Origin: Vicia villosa
Lineage: Eukaryota; Streptophyta; Magnoliopsida; Fabales; Fabaceae
Direction of reading: 5' to 3'
NCBI RefSeq assembly: GCF_029867415.1
Contig: NW_026705581.1
Coordinates: 372,001-436,000, forward strand
DNA length: 64,000 bases
Under the pieces are notes generated by a model. That model ran no database searches. It saw only the letters and a list, made by a program, of their open reading frames with translations, and was not told where the DNA came from. Every line of letters begins with the position of its first letter. Position 1 is the stretch's first letter. Shown here piece by piece: positions 34,651-44,450 of the stretch. The translations under genes were made by a program, and so were the position numbers.

Positions 34651-34972
34651 CATATGAGTACCGCACAATCACGATCCCAAAAGATAAATTTCCCTTGCTG
34701 GTTGTCGTCAATACAATCAACTTCCAACTTGTACCTTAAATAAGTTTATTGAAGTTAGTTTAGTGCACCCCACATAGAAACATCCATTTAGTATTAGTAG
34801 ACAAATAAAATTAACCTTTGTATTGGTACATCAATATCATGGCCAGCTTTACACTTTAGAACTACTTCTTTCAATTGTACAGACCTTGTGCATTTAGTGC
34901 ATCCATCAAAAAACCAACCGGACTTGGTAATAAATTTCTTGGTTATAGCCGTTGTCACACAAATAGTATCCT

Positions 34973-35293
34973 TGATAGGAAGCTAATCCGAAAATGATAG
35001 ATAGTATTTAGTTATATTTTAATATTTTTAGTTTAATTAGAATTATTAATTTAAGGTTTTATACTAGTTGGTATTTTAGTTCAATTGCTATTGAATTGGT
35101 TTCCACTAGTATTTGGGCATTTTAGTTATTGGCCCATTAGTAACATTATATATGTAGTGTCATTGACACATTAAAGATCAATCAAAGAAATCAAAGTTGT
35201 TTTTATCTCTATTTCCTTAGTTTATTTTAATGTCTTTCTCTTTTTATTGTTGAACCCTAATTCTATATTCTTGGTAGGATTAGCTTCCTAACA
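34973..35293 (+). repeat. Left LTR of the gene-capturing element
   Basis: 321 bp, ending TAGCTTCCTAACA. It includes an AT-rich promoter-like region and CATTATATATGTAGTG. It resembles the right LTR mainly at both ends and in general layout; overall identity looks low. Confidence 0.7.
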
Positions 35294-35307
35294 TTGGTGC
35301 TTTCATC

Positions 35308-37146
35308 ATGTACTCAAATCCTCCTATGGATTACCCTTATCTTACACCTTCATCTCATCAATGGAGCATTCCTCCTACCTATCCCACAAACCCCTCTTTC
35401 ACAACTCCTACCACACCTTCATTTCCATCTTTTCCATGGGAACTTTTCTCACCCTATTACACAAATCCATATGTGCCAACACCATCCCCATATCTGTATT
35501 TCAATCATGGCTTTACACCTCCTCCACCTAACCCATATTCATCTTATCCTACATCTCATTATTCACCCAACTACAACAATTCCTATCAATTCCAAAATCC
35601 AAAAAAAAACTCCTCCATACTTGGTTCTAAATTTCAAACTCATTCTAGAAATAGAAGAGATTTTGATAAGTATCTCCAAGTGAGTCATCCCTCTTTTAAG
35701 AAAAGATCTCAAAAAAATTCCCAAAACCCTTTTGAAGAAATCAAAAACCCTAAATCTGATGAACTAGATTCAAAAAGAGTGAAATGGAGAATGGTTCTAT
35801 CGAACAAGAAGCTTAGAACCGAGTGCACCCAAAATCAAATCACCACTGAATCGAATTTCTTATCTTCATCTTCCAACTCATCCAAACTCCTAACTCTTCC
35901 ACCAACAAACCCATTTTTTCCAAGAGAGAAAAACTCCACCCCAACATCCTCTCCATCCAACCCGACCAAATCCGACACCTCCACACAACACACAATCCAT
36001 ACTTCCTCAGACTCGCAGAATCCTCCGGTTTATGGCGAAATTCAGACTTTGCCTCTGACGTCATCATCTGCGTCCTCAACACTGGAATCTGGCCGGAGCT
36101 CCAAAGCTTTTCCGACGAGTCCCTCTCTCTCTATTCTCCCTTCATCCTGGAAAGGATCATGTGAAGCCACCCACTATTTTCCTAAATCTTCATCCAACGG
36201 AAAAATCATCGGTGCGAAGGCTTTCTACAAAGGCTACGAAGTGTACCTTCAAAGACCCATTAATGAAAGCGTCAAATCGAAATCTCCTCGAGACACAGAA
36301 GGCCATGGAACTCATACAGCCTCAACCGCGGCCGACTCGATCGTTGTTAACGCGAGCTTGTTTCATTTTCCTAACGGTGAAGCTAAGGGAATAATAACAA
36401 AAGTCAGGACCGCAGCGTGCAAAATCTGTTGGAAACTCGGTTGTTTTGATTATGATATTCTTGCTGCTATGGATGAAGCTGTTTCAGATGTGGTTCCTGT
36501 GATTTCACTCTCTATTAGTTCTAATGGCTATGCATCTCATTATTATCGCGATTCGATTGCGATTGGTGTTTTTAGTGCTATACAATACAGTGTTGTTGTT
36601 TCTTGTTCTGCAGGAAATTCAGGTCCGGGTCCTTATACCTCTGTTAACATAGCTCCTGGGATTTTAACAGCTGGTGCTTCGACGATTGATAGAGGATGGA
36701 ATGCTAGAGTTGCGAAGGAGGAAACATTGACGGCAATTCTGATTCTTAAGCGTTCAATTGAAGTTCCTAATAAAGACACTGTCAATAGATTGGGACTTCT
36801 GCTAATGAAAGTTGAAGGAATCCCACTTTTGTTGGTTCTGGATGATGTGTGGCAAAATTCAGAACCACTTATTGAGAAAATCCAATTCCTGATATCAGAT
36901 TTCAAAATTCTGGTCACTTCAAGGGTTGCATTTCTAAAATTTAGCACAACGTGTGTCTTAAAACTTCTTGAAAAGCTCTGTGTCAATATGCCTCTACTTT
37001 CCAATGATACAAGGTATGCATTCTCGGATCCACTCGCTAAACAACCGTATTTCACTTCGAACACCATAGCAACACCTCCACTACCACCTGAACCTCCAGA
37101 CAAGAGTTTATATATTTGTCACCATGCTCTCTATAGCCGATCTTAA
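35308..37146 (+). CDS. Chimeric ORF1: leader, subtilase and NB-ARC pieces
   Basis: 612 codons starting at the first ATG after the LTR. Residues 1-200 are proline/serine/tyrosine-rich, then basic; they may be a remnant Gag leader and were not identified further. A captured subtilase covers about 35925-36693. It lies in another frame up to about 36130, then in the ORF frame with GHGTHTAS (residue 332 on) and [10 protein letters not shown] (residue 432 on). The Asp of the catalytic triad is Asn in the out-of-frame part, and the Ser region is missing. An NB-ARC piece follows (about 36694-36975), with kinase-2 LLLVLDDVW (about residue 507) and RNBS-B-like FKILVTSR. No P-loop or LRR is present. A proline-rich unidentified stretch ends the ORF. 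It cannot be an active protease or a complete resistance protein. Whether it is translated is unknown. Confidence 0.7.
   Translation: MYSNPPMDYPYLTPSSHQWSIPPTYPTNPSFTTPTTPSFPSFPWELFSPYYTNPYVPTPSPYLYFNHGFTPPPPNPYSSYPTSHYSPNYNNSYQFQNPKKNSSILGSKFQTHSRNRRDFDKYLQVSHPSFKKRSQKNSQNPFEEIKNPKSDELDSKRVKWRMVLSNKKLRTECTQNQITTESNFLSSSSNSSKLLTLPPTNPFFPREKNSTPTSSPSNPTKSDTSTQHTIHTSSDSQNPPVYGEIQTLPLTSSSASSTLESGRSSKAFPTSPSLSILPSSWKGSCEATHYFPKSSSNGKIIGAKAFYKGYEVYLQRPINESVKSKSPRDTEGHGTHTASTAADSIVVNASLFHFPNGEAKGIITKVRTAACKICWKLGCFDYDILAAMDEAVSDVVPVISLSISSNGYASHYYRDSIAIGVFSAIQYSVVVSCSAGNSGPGPYTSVNIAPGILTAGASTIDRGWNARVAKEETLTAILILKRSIEVPNKDTVNRLGLLLMKVEGIPLLLVLDDVWQNSEPLIEKIQFLISDFKILVTSRVAFLKFSTTCVLKLLEKLCVNMPLLSNDTRYAFSDPLAKQPYFTSNTIATPPLPPEPPDKSLYICHHALYSRS
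35925..36693 (+). pseudogene. Captured subtilase (peptidase S8) fragment
   Basis: Translation shows LPDQ-like text ([13 protein letters not shown]), the Asp-region VLNTGIWPE, then the [51 protein letters not shown] and [10 protein letters not shown] blocks of plant SBT1-type subtilases. In plants these are secreted serine proteases. It covers the front half of the catalytic domain without introns. One frame change occurs near 36110-36140, and the catalytic Ser part is absent. Confidence 0.85.
36694..36975 (+). pseudogene. Captured NB-ARC fragment of an NLR gene
   Basis: Contains the kinase-2 motif LLLVLDDVW and the following [11 protein letters not shown], with the [10 protein letters not shown] spacing seen in RPW8-type (ADR1/NRG1-like) plant NLR proteins. 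In an intact receptor this region binds and hydrolyses ATP. About 90 residues remain, fused in frame to the subtilase piece. Confidence 0.75.
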
Positions 37147-37400
37147 TCTCCTGTGCGGGCATCATGCTAAGAGTCACTTTTGGTTCTTCACCATCATCAC
37201 ACAATATTCTACACAAGCTTTTACATGGGCATGGCAGCATCTCAACATCATACTTCCTCATATTGCAAAGGTACTTAACTTCGGCGCCTATGTTATTACA
37301 TGTTGGAAAAATTCTGTTGTTGTGGTTGATATTTTTGGGATTTTGCCGATCATTGAAAAGAATAATATTCAACATGATGCATTGTTTGTTCCTTGTAATT
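37052..37400. other. Unidentified captured segment
   Basis: Neither strand gives a recognisable family. On the minus strand the open frame 37573-37052 contains a plausible protein stretch ([24 protein letters not shown]), while the plus strand is read by the start of ORF2. It could be a fifth captured gene piece in antisense. Confidence 0.3.
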
Positions 37401-38020
37401 TGGTAACAATATTTCAAGGCTTTGAGAGTTATGTTAAGAAGAGTATTTATGGTTGTAATGATGGAACCAAGTGTGTTTCGGCTGAAATCGACGAAGCAGT
37501 TGAAGTTGCTAAGAAAGTTGATTATGTTATTTTGGATCAAATTCAAGAAAGGAAATATCATGATAGAGATCATTTATATTTGCCTTATAAGCAACATGAG
37601 CTTATTAAAAGTGTTTCTAAAGATTCTAAGAGACCTGTTATTTTAGTTATTTTGTGTGGTGGACCTGTTGATATTACTTATGCTAAGTTTGATGACAAAA
37701 TTGGAGGGATTTTCTGGGCTGGTTATCTTGATAAGCTGTACTCATGGGATACCAACTCAGCATATATTCATGAACCTCCATACTTCAAGGGCATAACCAT
37801 GGTTCCTCTTAGACCTCATGGTGTTAAAAATGCTTATTGCCTGCTGAATTTTAGTGACAATATAACAACTGATCACATTTCTCCTGCTGGAAACATTAAC
37901 AAGGACAGTCTTGATGCTTTGATGTTGCTTTCATGTATTGTTTATTTCTTAGGAAGTAACTATTATGTGAAACTTCAAGCAACTGCAACCGATCCCTCTA
38001 AAGACAATCTAGAACCTTGA
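37124..38020 (+). CDS. Chimeric ORF2: beta-xylosidase and aconitase pieces
   Basis: 298 codons overlapping the end of ORF1 by 23 bp in another frame. Residues 1-95 are unidentified. About 37400-37734 matches the C-terminal domain of plant GH3 beta-xylosidases ([55 protein letters not shown]). About 37735-37916 matches the end domain of aconitate hydratase ([11 protein letters not shown], then [17 protein letters not shown]). The last 35 residues may be retroelement tail. No catalytic centre is complete. The two pieces are joined in frame with no intron, so they passed through RNA or joined as exons. Confidence 0.7.
   Translation: MLSIADLNLLCGHHAKSHFWFFTIITQYSTQAFTWAWQHLNIILPHIAKVLNFGAYVITCWKNSVVVVDIFGILPIIEKNNIQHDALFVPCNLVTIFQGFESYVKKSIYGCNDGTKCVSAEIDEAVEVAKKVDYVILDQIQERKYHDRDHLYLPYKQHELIKSVSKDSKRPVILVILCGGPVDITYAKFDDKIGGIFWAGYLDKLYSWDTNSAYIHEPPYFKGITMVPLRPHGVKNAYCLLNFSDNITTDHISPAGNINKDSLDALMLLSCIVYFLGSNYYVKLQATATDPSKDNLEP
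37400..37734 (+). pseudogene. Captured beta-xylosidase (GH3 C domain) fragment
   Basis: About 110 residues with the ordered blocks [44 protein letters not shown] and [10 protein letters not shown] found in cell-wall beta-xylosidase/arabinofuranosidase enzymes. It lacks a few residues after VDYVIL and all of the N-terminal catalytic barrel. Confidence 0.8.
37735..37916 (+). pseudogene. Captured aconitate hydratase fragment
   Basis: About 60 residues matching the C-terminal swivel-domain region of aconitase, with YIHEPPYFK and [11 protein letters not shown]. Aconitase interconverts citrate and isocitrate. The Fe-S cysteines lie outside the piece. Confidence 0.8.
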
Positions 38021-38050
38021 GGACAATGTTCAATGTGAACCGGGCGGCAA

Positions 38051-38331
38051 TGATAGAGAGTTAATATAGTTTATTTAGTATTTTATTTTAGTTGTTGTTT
38101 TGGTAAAAATTCTAGAATGTTCTTAGGATCTTTTAAGGTTGTTTAATTGGGCTTTTATAAGTTTGAGCTTTATTTAATTATCCATGAGGAGTACTATATA
38201 TGTAGTTCCTTGAAACATTGAAAGATTATCAAATGAATGAAAAAGTTATATTTTCTTAATTTATCTTATTTTATCTTCTTAATCTTTAATTTACTCTAGT
38301 GTTGTTAGGGTTACAATCTAGCTTCCTAACA
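38051..38331 (+). repeat. Right LTR of the gene-capturing element
   Basis: 281 bp, begins TGATAGAGAG and ends TAGCTTCCTAACA, immediately followed by the TSD ATCCT. It is shorter and clearly diverged from the left LTR. Confidence 0.65.
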
Positions 38332-39749
38332 ATCCTACACATAAAAGCAATGATATTTAACGATGACAAGATGGAGATATTAATATATTAAATAGAAGTG
38401 AATTGATATGAGAAGAAAGCATAACCTGTGAGATTTTTCATCAGTAATACTTAGTATTTGTGCGTTAAACCAACAATTAACATGCTCAGAAGATCGTGGA
38501 GATTGAGTCCACTGACTTAAAACTTGATCCTGTGATATAGCAAAGTAACATCTTGGGATAGACTGCAATGGAATAAATTCAAAGAGAAATATTAGTATAA
38601 GAAAATGTGACTTAAGCAAAAATTGTTTTATTTAGAATTCATACCTTTGTTTGTAGTTAAGAATTTCATCATGATCAGCATTTATCAATAGTTTGGTACC
38701 AGCCCATAAATTCGACACAGCCACTGGATAAGATCCTATACCAAAAAGATATGAATACATTTAAACAAAAAAGCAAGTTATGATGGAAATTTAAAAGAAT
38801 AAAACATATAAAAATTTTAAAAATTGAGATAGTCTTGCAATTACTATAGTTATAAGGGTTAAATATACGATGTCCCCCTGCCATTAGAGCGAGATTCGGT
38901 TTTGCCTCCCTGAAATTTTTTTTTTGTAAACTGCCCCCTATAAAACACAGATTCTGTTTTCAGAAGCCCCTAAATGCTTTTTATTTACTTTACTTATTAA
39001 CGTTTTAACTGAATAAAAAACTGTACATATTAATTACTAAATTTTTTATAAACTATTAATATATATACTTTTATATAAAATATATTTATATTAAAACTGT
39101 ACATATAAAATGAATAATTTTAAAAAAAACTGTACATATAAAATGAATAATGTTTTAAAAAAAAACTGTACATATTTATAATTTTGTTTGTTTATACAAT
39201 ATATATTAATTTATAATTTTGTTTGTTTTATATAATATATATTAGAATCATTATAAAAAAAATATATAAAAATGATTTATAACACAATTAATTTAACACA
39301 ATTAATTTTTATATATAACTGAATTTTTAAAAATTATTTTATTTATTGTATATATTAACTAAATAAAATAAATATAGATGATGCAATAATTATAAAACTA
39401 ATTATATTTTTCAATTAAAAAATCCCTAACAAATATTAACGTTTTATTTTTTTATATAGTATATTAATTATCCCAAATTTATAAATTTCTAAAAAAATTG
39501 AACAATTCCTATAAAAAATTGAGCAATATTAATTTATATTAGTTATACTAACTTTTTATATTAGTTATACTAAAATATACTTTATATATTAATAGTTAGT
39601 TTATAGTATTTTAAGGACTCCTAGCATAAATGTTAACTTTTTTTTGTTTTATATAAATGTTAAATTTTTTTTATGTTAACGTTAACAACATTTATTTTGT
39701 TTTATATATATGTTAAATTTTTTTTATGTTAACTAAATGTTAACGATCA

Positions 39750-39752
39750 GTA

Positions 39753-39834
<82 letters not shown>
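39750..39834. repeat. (TA)n microsatellite
   Basis: About 80 bases of TA dinucleotides within the Mutator-type element. Confidence 0.95.
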
Positions 39835-39838
<4 letters not shown>

Positions 39839-40137
39839 ACATATATACTAAATTTTTTTATTTTATATGTTAAATAAATGTTAACATTTAGTATATATAT
39901 TAACATTTTTGTTTATTACATTTAAAAAAGTTAATTAAAAAATTAAATAAAAACGTTAATTAAAAACGTTTATTAAAAACTAGAAAGTGTTATAAAAATT
40001 TAATTTATAAAAGAATTATCAATTTATAAAAATCAAAAACTTTAAAAGTTCAATTAGAAAAAAATTCAAACTTATAAAAATTCAGACTTAAAATAATCAA
40101 TTTATAAAAAAAATTCAATGCAAGTGTTAACAAATAA

Positions 40138-40215
40138 AAACAGCTAGCTTAATGGTTTGGTGCTTAATATTAATGAGTACACTCATGGGTTTGAACCCCA
40201 TAGGAGTTAATTTTT
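40138..40215 (+). other. tRNA-like module in the 38856 element
   Basis: A TAGCTTAATGG A-box-like segment (about 40145-40155) and GGTTTGAACCC B-box (40188-40198) lie near the right arm, the same place as in the 6375 element. Confidence 0.5.
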
Positions 40216-40365
40216 AACATAAGCAGATCCCCCACGTCCAGTCAGCCAAACAAGGAATAGTTATAAAACCATGTTAGTGGTTCTTATAACTACAGTCTAT
40301 TTTAAAAAAACTAATTTCTCTAAGATATTTCATCAAACATTCTCGGAGCAATCTTTCAAGTGTTT

Positions 40366-40701
40366 TTAATTGAATGTTTTGTTATTTTTGCAAATTATTT
40401 TCATTGATATAAGATAGAAAAATTGAGGTACTATTGTTCTTCTTCCAATCTCAAGATTCTCAATTATTTCGTTATTCACTATAGCACACTGTGGCAAGCT
40501 AGAATATATTTTTTCAGCAGAACATCTATTAAAAACACATTTACTGGACCGAGAGCAATAACAACATGAGAGAATCACTTTGCACACTTGCATCAACTCT
40601 TTTACAAGATGAGCAGCAACAAAACCAACATACTTCAAAGAAAAGAGAGCATACTTATCAACCAAACTATGCTTAGCAGAAGTAAGTATAATAGGAGGCA
40701 C
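40366..40701 (-). CDS. Unidentified 111-codon open frame
   Basis: An open minus-strand frame with a mixed composition (cysteine-rich VILSCCYCSRSSKCVF) in otherwise AT-rich DNA. I do not recognise a family. It might be an exon remnant of a host gene or chance. Confidence 0.2.
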   Translation of the reverse strand: MPPIILTSAKHSLVDKYALFSLKYVGFVAAHLVKELMQVCKVILSCCYCSRSSKCVFNRCSAEKIYSSLPQCAIVNNEIIENLEIGRRTIVPQFFYLISMKIICKNNKTFN

Positions 40702-41458
40702 AACCCATAACTTTGTAACCTTAAATTATTCAATCGTTTTTAAAACCACTTCAAGTACTAAAATATAAAAATTAGCATACATGGAAAAGTATGCTATGGA
40801 TATATGAAATTTGGAAGAAAAAAAAGTGTACTAAAATAAAACTGATAGATATAATTTCTTAACTTAGTCCTTGATATCATTTTCCATAAAGCTAAGTTAC
40901 TGACACTTTCTTCAATATCGTTTTAGATTTTGTTTTATACGATAATATATTTTACCATATATAATTGAATTAAACTATTGTTGGTGTTATTGAATGTTGA
41001 GATTCTATTTAACATAAAATCTAGAATTTCATTCAATTCAAGAGTATAAAACCGTTGTAATGAAATGTAGAATGAAAAATATATTTTTACTGTAAAAATA
41101 TATCTCGAGTTATATTGAAAATAGCTTGAGCAATTTATGAATGTTTTTCTAAATTATAATTATAACAAAACGAACAAGAAAATTTACATATGAATTCTAA
41201 GAAAGTAAATAGTTAATTGTATGTTCTATGCTTAATCATTAAATGTCTGTACAGGATATAAGATAGTCTGACCTTTAAGACTTTTCTAATCATTCTAAAA
41301 TAACATAACATACATTGTTTTTTTACTATTAATTTGAATACTGCATGTAAATAGTGGCATCAATATAATCAAACTCAGTGCTACTTCGTCTCGATTATCT
41401 TTTGCTCCAATCTCATTTTTCTTCCTTCCTTAAGAACCTCCTCTTCAGCTTCAAGACC
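40702..41458. other. AT-rich DNA, no recognised gene
   Basis: No coding signal except a charged minus-strand stretch (LEAEEEVLKEGRKMRLEQKI) around 41385-41450, which was not assigned. Confidence 0.4.
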
Positions 41459-41569
41459 CTCAAGCAGTGACACAATTTTGTGCTAATTTTCAATGCTCAA
41501 GCAGTGACATAACTATATGCTAAGTTTCAATGCTCAAGCAGTGACACAACTCTATGCTAAGTTTCAATA
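41459..41569. repeat. Three 37-bp tandem repeats
   Basis: Units start at 41459, 41496 and 41533 with CTCAAGCAGTGACA, each followed by a TATGCTAAGTTTCAATG-like end. They sit just 3' of the PPR pseudogene when read on the minus strand. Confidence 0.85.
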
Positions 41570-41772
41570 CTTGGTCCAAAATGAAAAATGTGATAAGGAG
41601 CAAATTCACATACCCTCCCTCAAGTGGTTCAACAAGCTCTAAGCTTCAATTACATTTTCATGTCGAGTATAAGAAGTGATAAGTGTGTTGTAAGTGACTA
41701 GTGTTCTTTGAGGCATTTCGTCGAACTTCTTGTGTGCATGAATGAAGTTGTTGTGGAACACCAACCAGTGAA
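41570..41772 (-). pseudogene. Pentatricopeptide repeat (PPR) gene fragment
   Basis: The minus strand encodes KFDEMPQRTLVTYNTLITSY, followed by a short continuation into the next helix, a classic plant PPR unit. Intact PPR proteins bind organellar RNA. Stops follow within 20 codons, and only about one and a half repeats are recognisable, so this is a relic. Confidence 0.7.
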
Positions 41773-41875
41773 ATGTAAGAAATTGAGTATGAATGTATAA
41801 GAGTTGAGTTTATGTTTCAGTTATTTAAAGGAGGTTACAAACCCCCGCAATCTAATATATTTTCTTTATGTTGAC

Positions 41876-42052
41876 TATAAGTTACGTGACATCAAACCTG
41901 GCAAGTCACATCAGCTTCCGTTATACCAAACAGACGGTAGGGACTAAAATTGTGGACGGAAAATTTTAGGAGGATCATTATTTAAAAAAAAAATTTTAGG
42001 GACTACAATTGAAAGATGGCTTATTTATAGGGATGAAAAACATATTTAACCC
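41876..42052. mobile_element. Solo arm of a Mutator-type MITE
   Basis: Ends ...AACATATTTAACCC with TTTATAGGGATGAAA and the paired phrase TTTTAGGGACTA, as in legume MITEs that start GGGTTAAATATG. No matching left end was found, so only one arm is called. Confidence 0.45.
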
Positions 42053-42119
42053 TAAAAACAAACAATATATTTTGATAGTCTTGCAATAACTCCTATCTTT
42101 AATTCATACACCCTTAACA

Positions 42120-42410
<291 letters not shown>

Positions 42411-42490
42411 ATTTATATATGAGTAATGTTTAATGTCGCCAAACATATCTCAGGCGAATGTGTCACGAATGGTATGAAACAACCAAGTAG

Positions 42491-42491
<1 letters not shown>

Positions 42492-42560
<69 letters not shown>

Positions 42561-42570
42561 GTTATTATTA
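42492..42570. repeat. (ATT)n microsatellite
   Basis: About 26 trinucleotide units with one G interruption at 42561. Confidence 0.95.
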
Positions 42571-42574
42571 AATT

Positions 42575-43575
42575 AAATTTATCCTTTCAAAGAGTGAATT
42601 TCTCTCTCCATAAAAAAATAGACCACAAACACTATCTCATATTTGATAATTTTATGGTAGTTGCTTTCACCTTTAAACTGGACTCAACTATCAAGTATTT
42701 TGAAGTTGCTATAATGCTTTTGAATTTGTAATTGCTATAATACTTATGAATATTTCTTTTCAAAAAAAAAACAAAACTACAATTGGGTTAAGTTGGTGAT
42801 ATAACTAGGTATAGTAGGGTAAGTTACTCCTTTATTAAGGGTGTGTTCTTTTTCTTTTTTCATAAAAAAACATGGTATGTTTTTTCATTTTCCTGTTTAA
42901 TAATACTTATAGCTAATGAATATAACAAATACCATTTCGTAAAAAATATTCGCATATATATACACAGTGTGCTAAGGGTGTAATGTCCTTTGTTATAGTG
43001 GCAGTTTGTGTGATAGTTTTAATACTACGTGAAATATGTGTGCGTGTGTGTTCTAGTGGTGAAAACTTGAGTTTTGAAGGTATGCTCATGAAATATTGAA
43101 ATTAGAAAACAAATAAAAAAATTAAGTTAGTGAAAGTTGAATTATTGAGAATTATTAAAAAACTAAAATAATTAAATGAAAAAAATAATAAATAAATTCA
43201 TAATGAATAAGATTACAAAAATATCTTCAATTTTAACTCTACTAAGAGACTTAATAACTTTTTATATATAACATATGAAAAAATTAAATGACACATTTCT
43301 CCTCCGATAATTCAAAAAAATATGGAACAAATTTATTTTATGAATAATATTATTTTTATACCACTATTTATAGTGACACTAATACTTACCCAGAATACTA
43401 TTTATGGTATTCATACGGGTGAACAATATATTTTTAATTTTAAAAAGTATTTATAACAAATATTTTTGTTTTTAAAATTATTTTTGTTACTCAAATATAA
43501 AGTTTGTCATTAATCAATTTTATTACTGCATTAACCATAAAAATACATGTTATTAACTATATATTTTACTTATGG
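42575..43575. other. AT-rich intergenic DNA
   Basis: No gene, element or strong repeat recognised. Confidence 0.5.
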
Positions 43576-43582
43576 ATAATGC

Positions 43583-43749
43583 TAACTTGTTACTTAGGGG
43601 CACAAGTTAAAAAACTCACTTATAGAATGTTTGTATTGAAAAAATAATTAAAAAATTAGTATTATACTTTTATTTAAGTTAATGCACAATTTCCAAGACA
43701 ATATTTCTTACCTTAGTTCTTAACTTGTGCCCCTAAGGCACAAGTTAAC
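43583..43749. mobile_element. MITE with TTAACTTGTGCCCCTAAG ends
   Basis: Left end TAACTTGTTACTTAGGGGCA and right end TGCCCCTAAGGCACAAGTTA are imperfect inverted repeats of about 30 bp around an AT-rich core of roughly 110 bp. Target duplication was not resolved. Confidence 0.6.
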
Positions 43750-44097
43750 ATTTCCCTTTATTTATAACCATTATAAATTTTTTTTATTACTTTATTAACT
43801 AATAAAATGCACAATATTAACCAAGTTCTAGCATTAAAAATATGAAATATGATAATCAATATTTACACTCTATTAACCAATTATATTTGTCATATTTCAT
43901 AATTTAATATCAAATTTTGGTCGATAAAATGTAAAGATTGATTATTATATTTAATAATTTAATGTCAGAACTTGGTTAATGTTCTCTATTTTATTGGTTA
44001 ATGAATTATAAGTAAAATATATTTTTTTAATCTGAAAATATCATTAAAATAAAATAGGAAAACAAGATACACAAGGGGAGGACCAAACCAAGACCCC

Positions 44098-44450
44098 TTA
44101 ATAGCAAAGGCGAAGCCTAGGGGTACCTTTCTTGTCTAAGAGGTAATCCTTAACTATAACAGAATGCAAAAAAGGAAACCAAGAGAATCTACCAATGGAC
44201 ATTCCTAAATTCGCGAGAAAGTCAGCACAAAAATTGGCTTCTCTATACACATGAGAGATCATAAAGTCAATCATGCGAGTATACGCAATACAACAGAGCC
44301 AACGAGATCTAATCTTCCAAGAGATCATGTTTGAATCAGAGAATGCTTTAACTACAAGCATGCAATCGGATTCCATCCAAATTTTCTTAAAACCCAAACT
44401 TTTTGCTTTTTCCATGGCAACAATAGTTGCCAATAACTCAGCCAGGACTG
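44098..44450 (-). pseudogene. LINE RNase H-like domain
   Basis: About 115 residues including AELLATIVAMEKAKSLG, the acidic WMESDC motif and HVYREANFCADFLANLG, matching the C-terminal half of the plant RVT_3/RNase H-like domain. The first strand with its catalytic Asp is missing. The frame runs into the solo LTR at 44450. Confidence 0.8.

Larger units (their letters stand above)
34973..38331 (+). mobile_element. Gene-capturing LTR retroelement, 3.36 kb
   Basis: Flanked by the perfect 5-bp duplication ATCCT at 34968-34972 and 38332-38336. LTR-like ends begin TGATAG and finish TTCCTAACA. The left LTR is followed by TTGGTGCTTTCATC, which begins with TGG as a primer site should. No protease, polymerase or integrase is encoded. 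Two overlapping ORFs (35308-37146 and 37124-38020) are built from sense-oriented, intron-free pieces of a subtilase, an NB-ARC protein, a beta-xylosidase and an aconitase. The tail (about 37920-38050, with GAGGACAATG and AACCGGGCGGCAA) resembles the 3' end of gypsy elements. It must depend on another element for movement. It is inserted on a splice acceptor of the RPA-like gene. Confidence 0.85.
34066..38735 (-). pseudogene. RPA1-like OB-fold gene, split by two insertions
   Basis: Minus-strand exons with good splice signals lie at 38735-38645, 38562-38426, 34970-34816 and 34734-34066 (the last split by the hAT MITE). Translations include SYPVAVSNLWAGTKLLINA, then WFNAQILSITDEKS, then SGWFFDGCTKCTRSV...KCKAGH, a CxxC...C..H zinc-binding pattern, then KLEVDCIDDNQQGKFIFWDR. 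This order fits the boundary between the second and third DNA-binding folds of replication protein A large subunit, which binds single-stranded DNA in the nucleus. Upstream exons were not found. The 34973-38331 retroelement sits on the acceptor of the 34970 exon, and the MITE interrupts the last exon. Splicing from the 38645 to the 38562 exon does not keep one frame as I read it. Plant Helitrons also carry RPA-like genes with introns, so a Helitron origin is possible. Confidence 0.7.
38856..40257. mobile_element. Mutator-type element lacking its right terminus
   Basis: Starts GGGTTAAATATACGATGTCC with further text like the 6375 element (CCCCCTGCCATTAGAGCG). A 9-bp duplication TAGTTATAA is exact at 38847-38855 and 40258-40266. 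The right end stops at CAGTCAGCCAAACAAGGAA, which corresponds to a point inside the usual arm, so the terminal inverted repeat is missing there. It contains a tRNA-like module at 40138-40215 and a (TA)n run. It lies upstream of the first detected RPA-like exon, probably in an intron. Confidence 0.65.

Noticed and set aside
35925..36693. A real subtilase gene
   Set aside because: Only the front half is present, the catalytic Ser is missing, the Asp is changed, and it lies between LTRs fused to other gene pieces.
36694..36975. A resistance gene
   Set aside because: About 90 residues of NB-ARC only; no P-loop, no LRR, and inside a retroelement.
41459..41569. CRISPR-like array
   Set aside because: Three 37-bp units with no spacers, in plant nuclear DNA; a simple tandem repeat.
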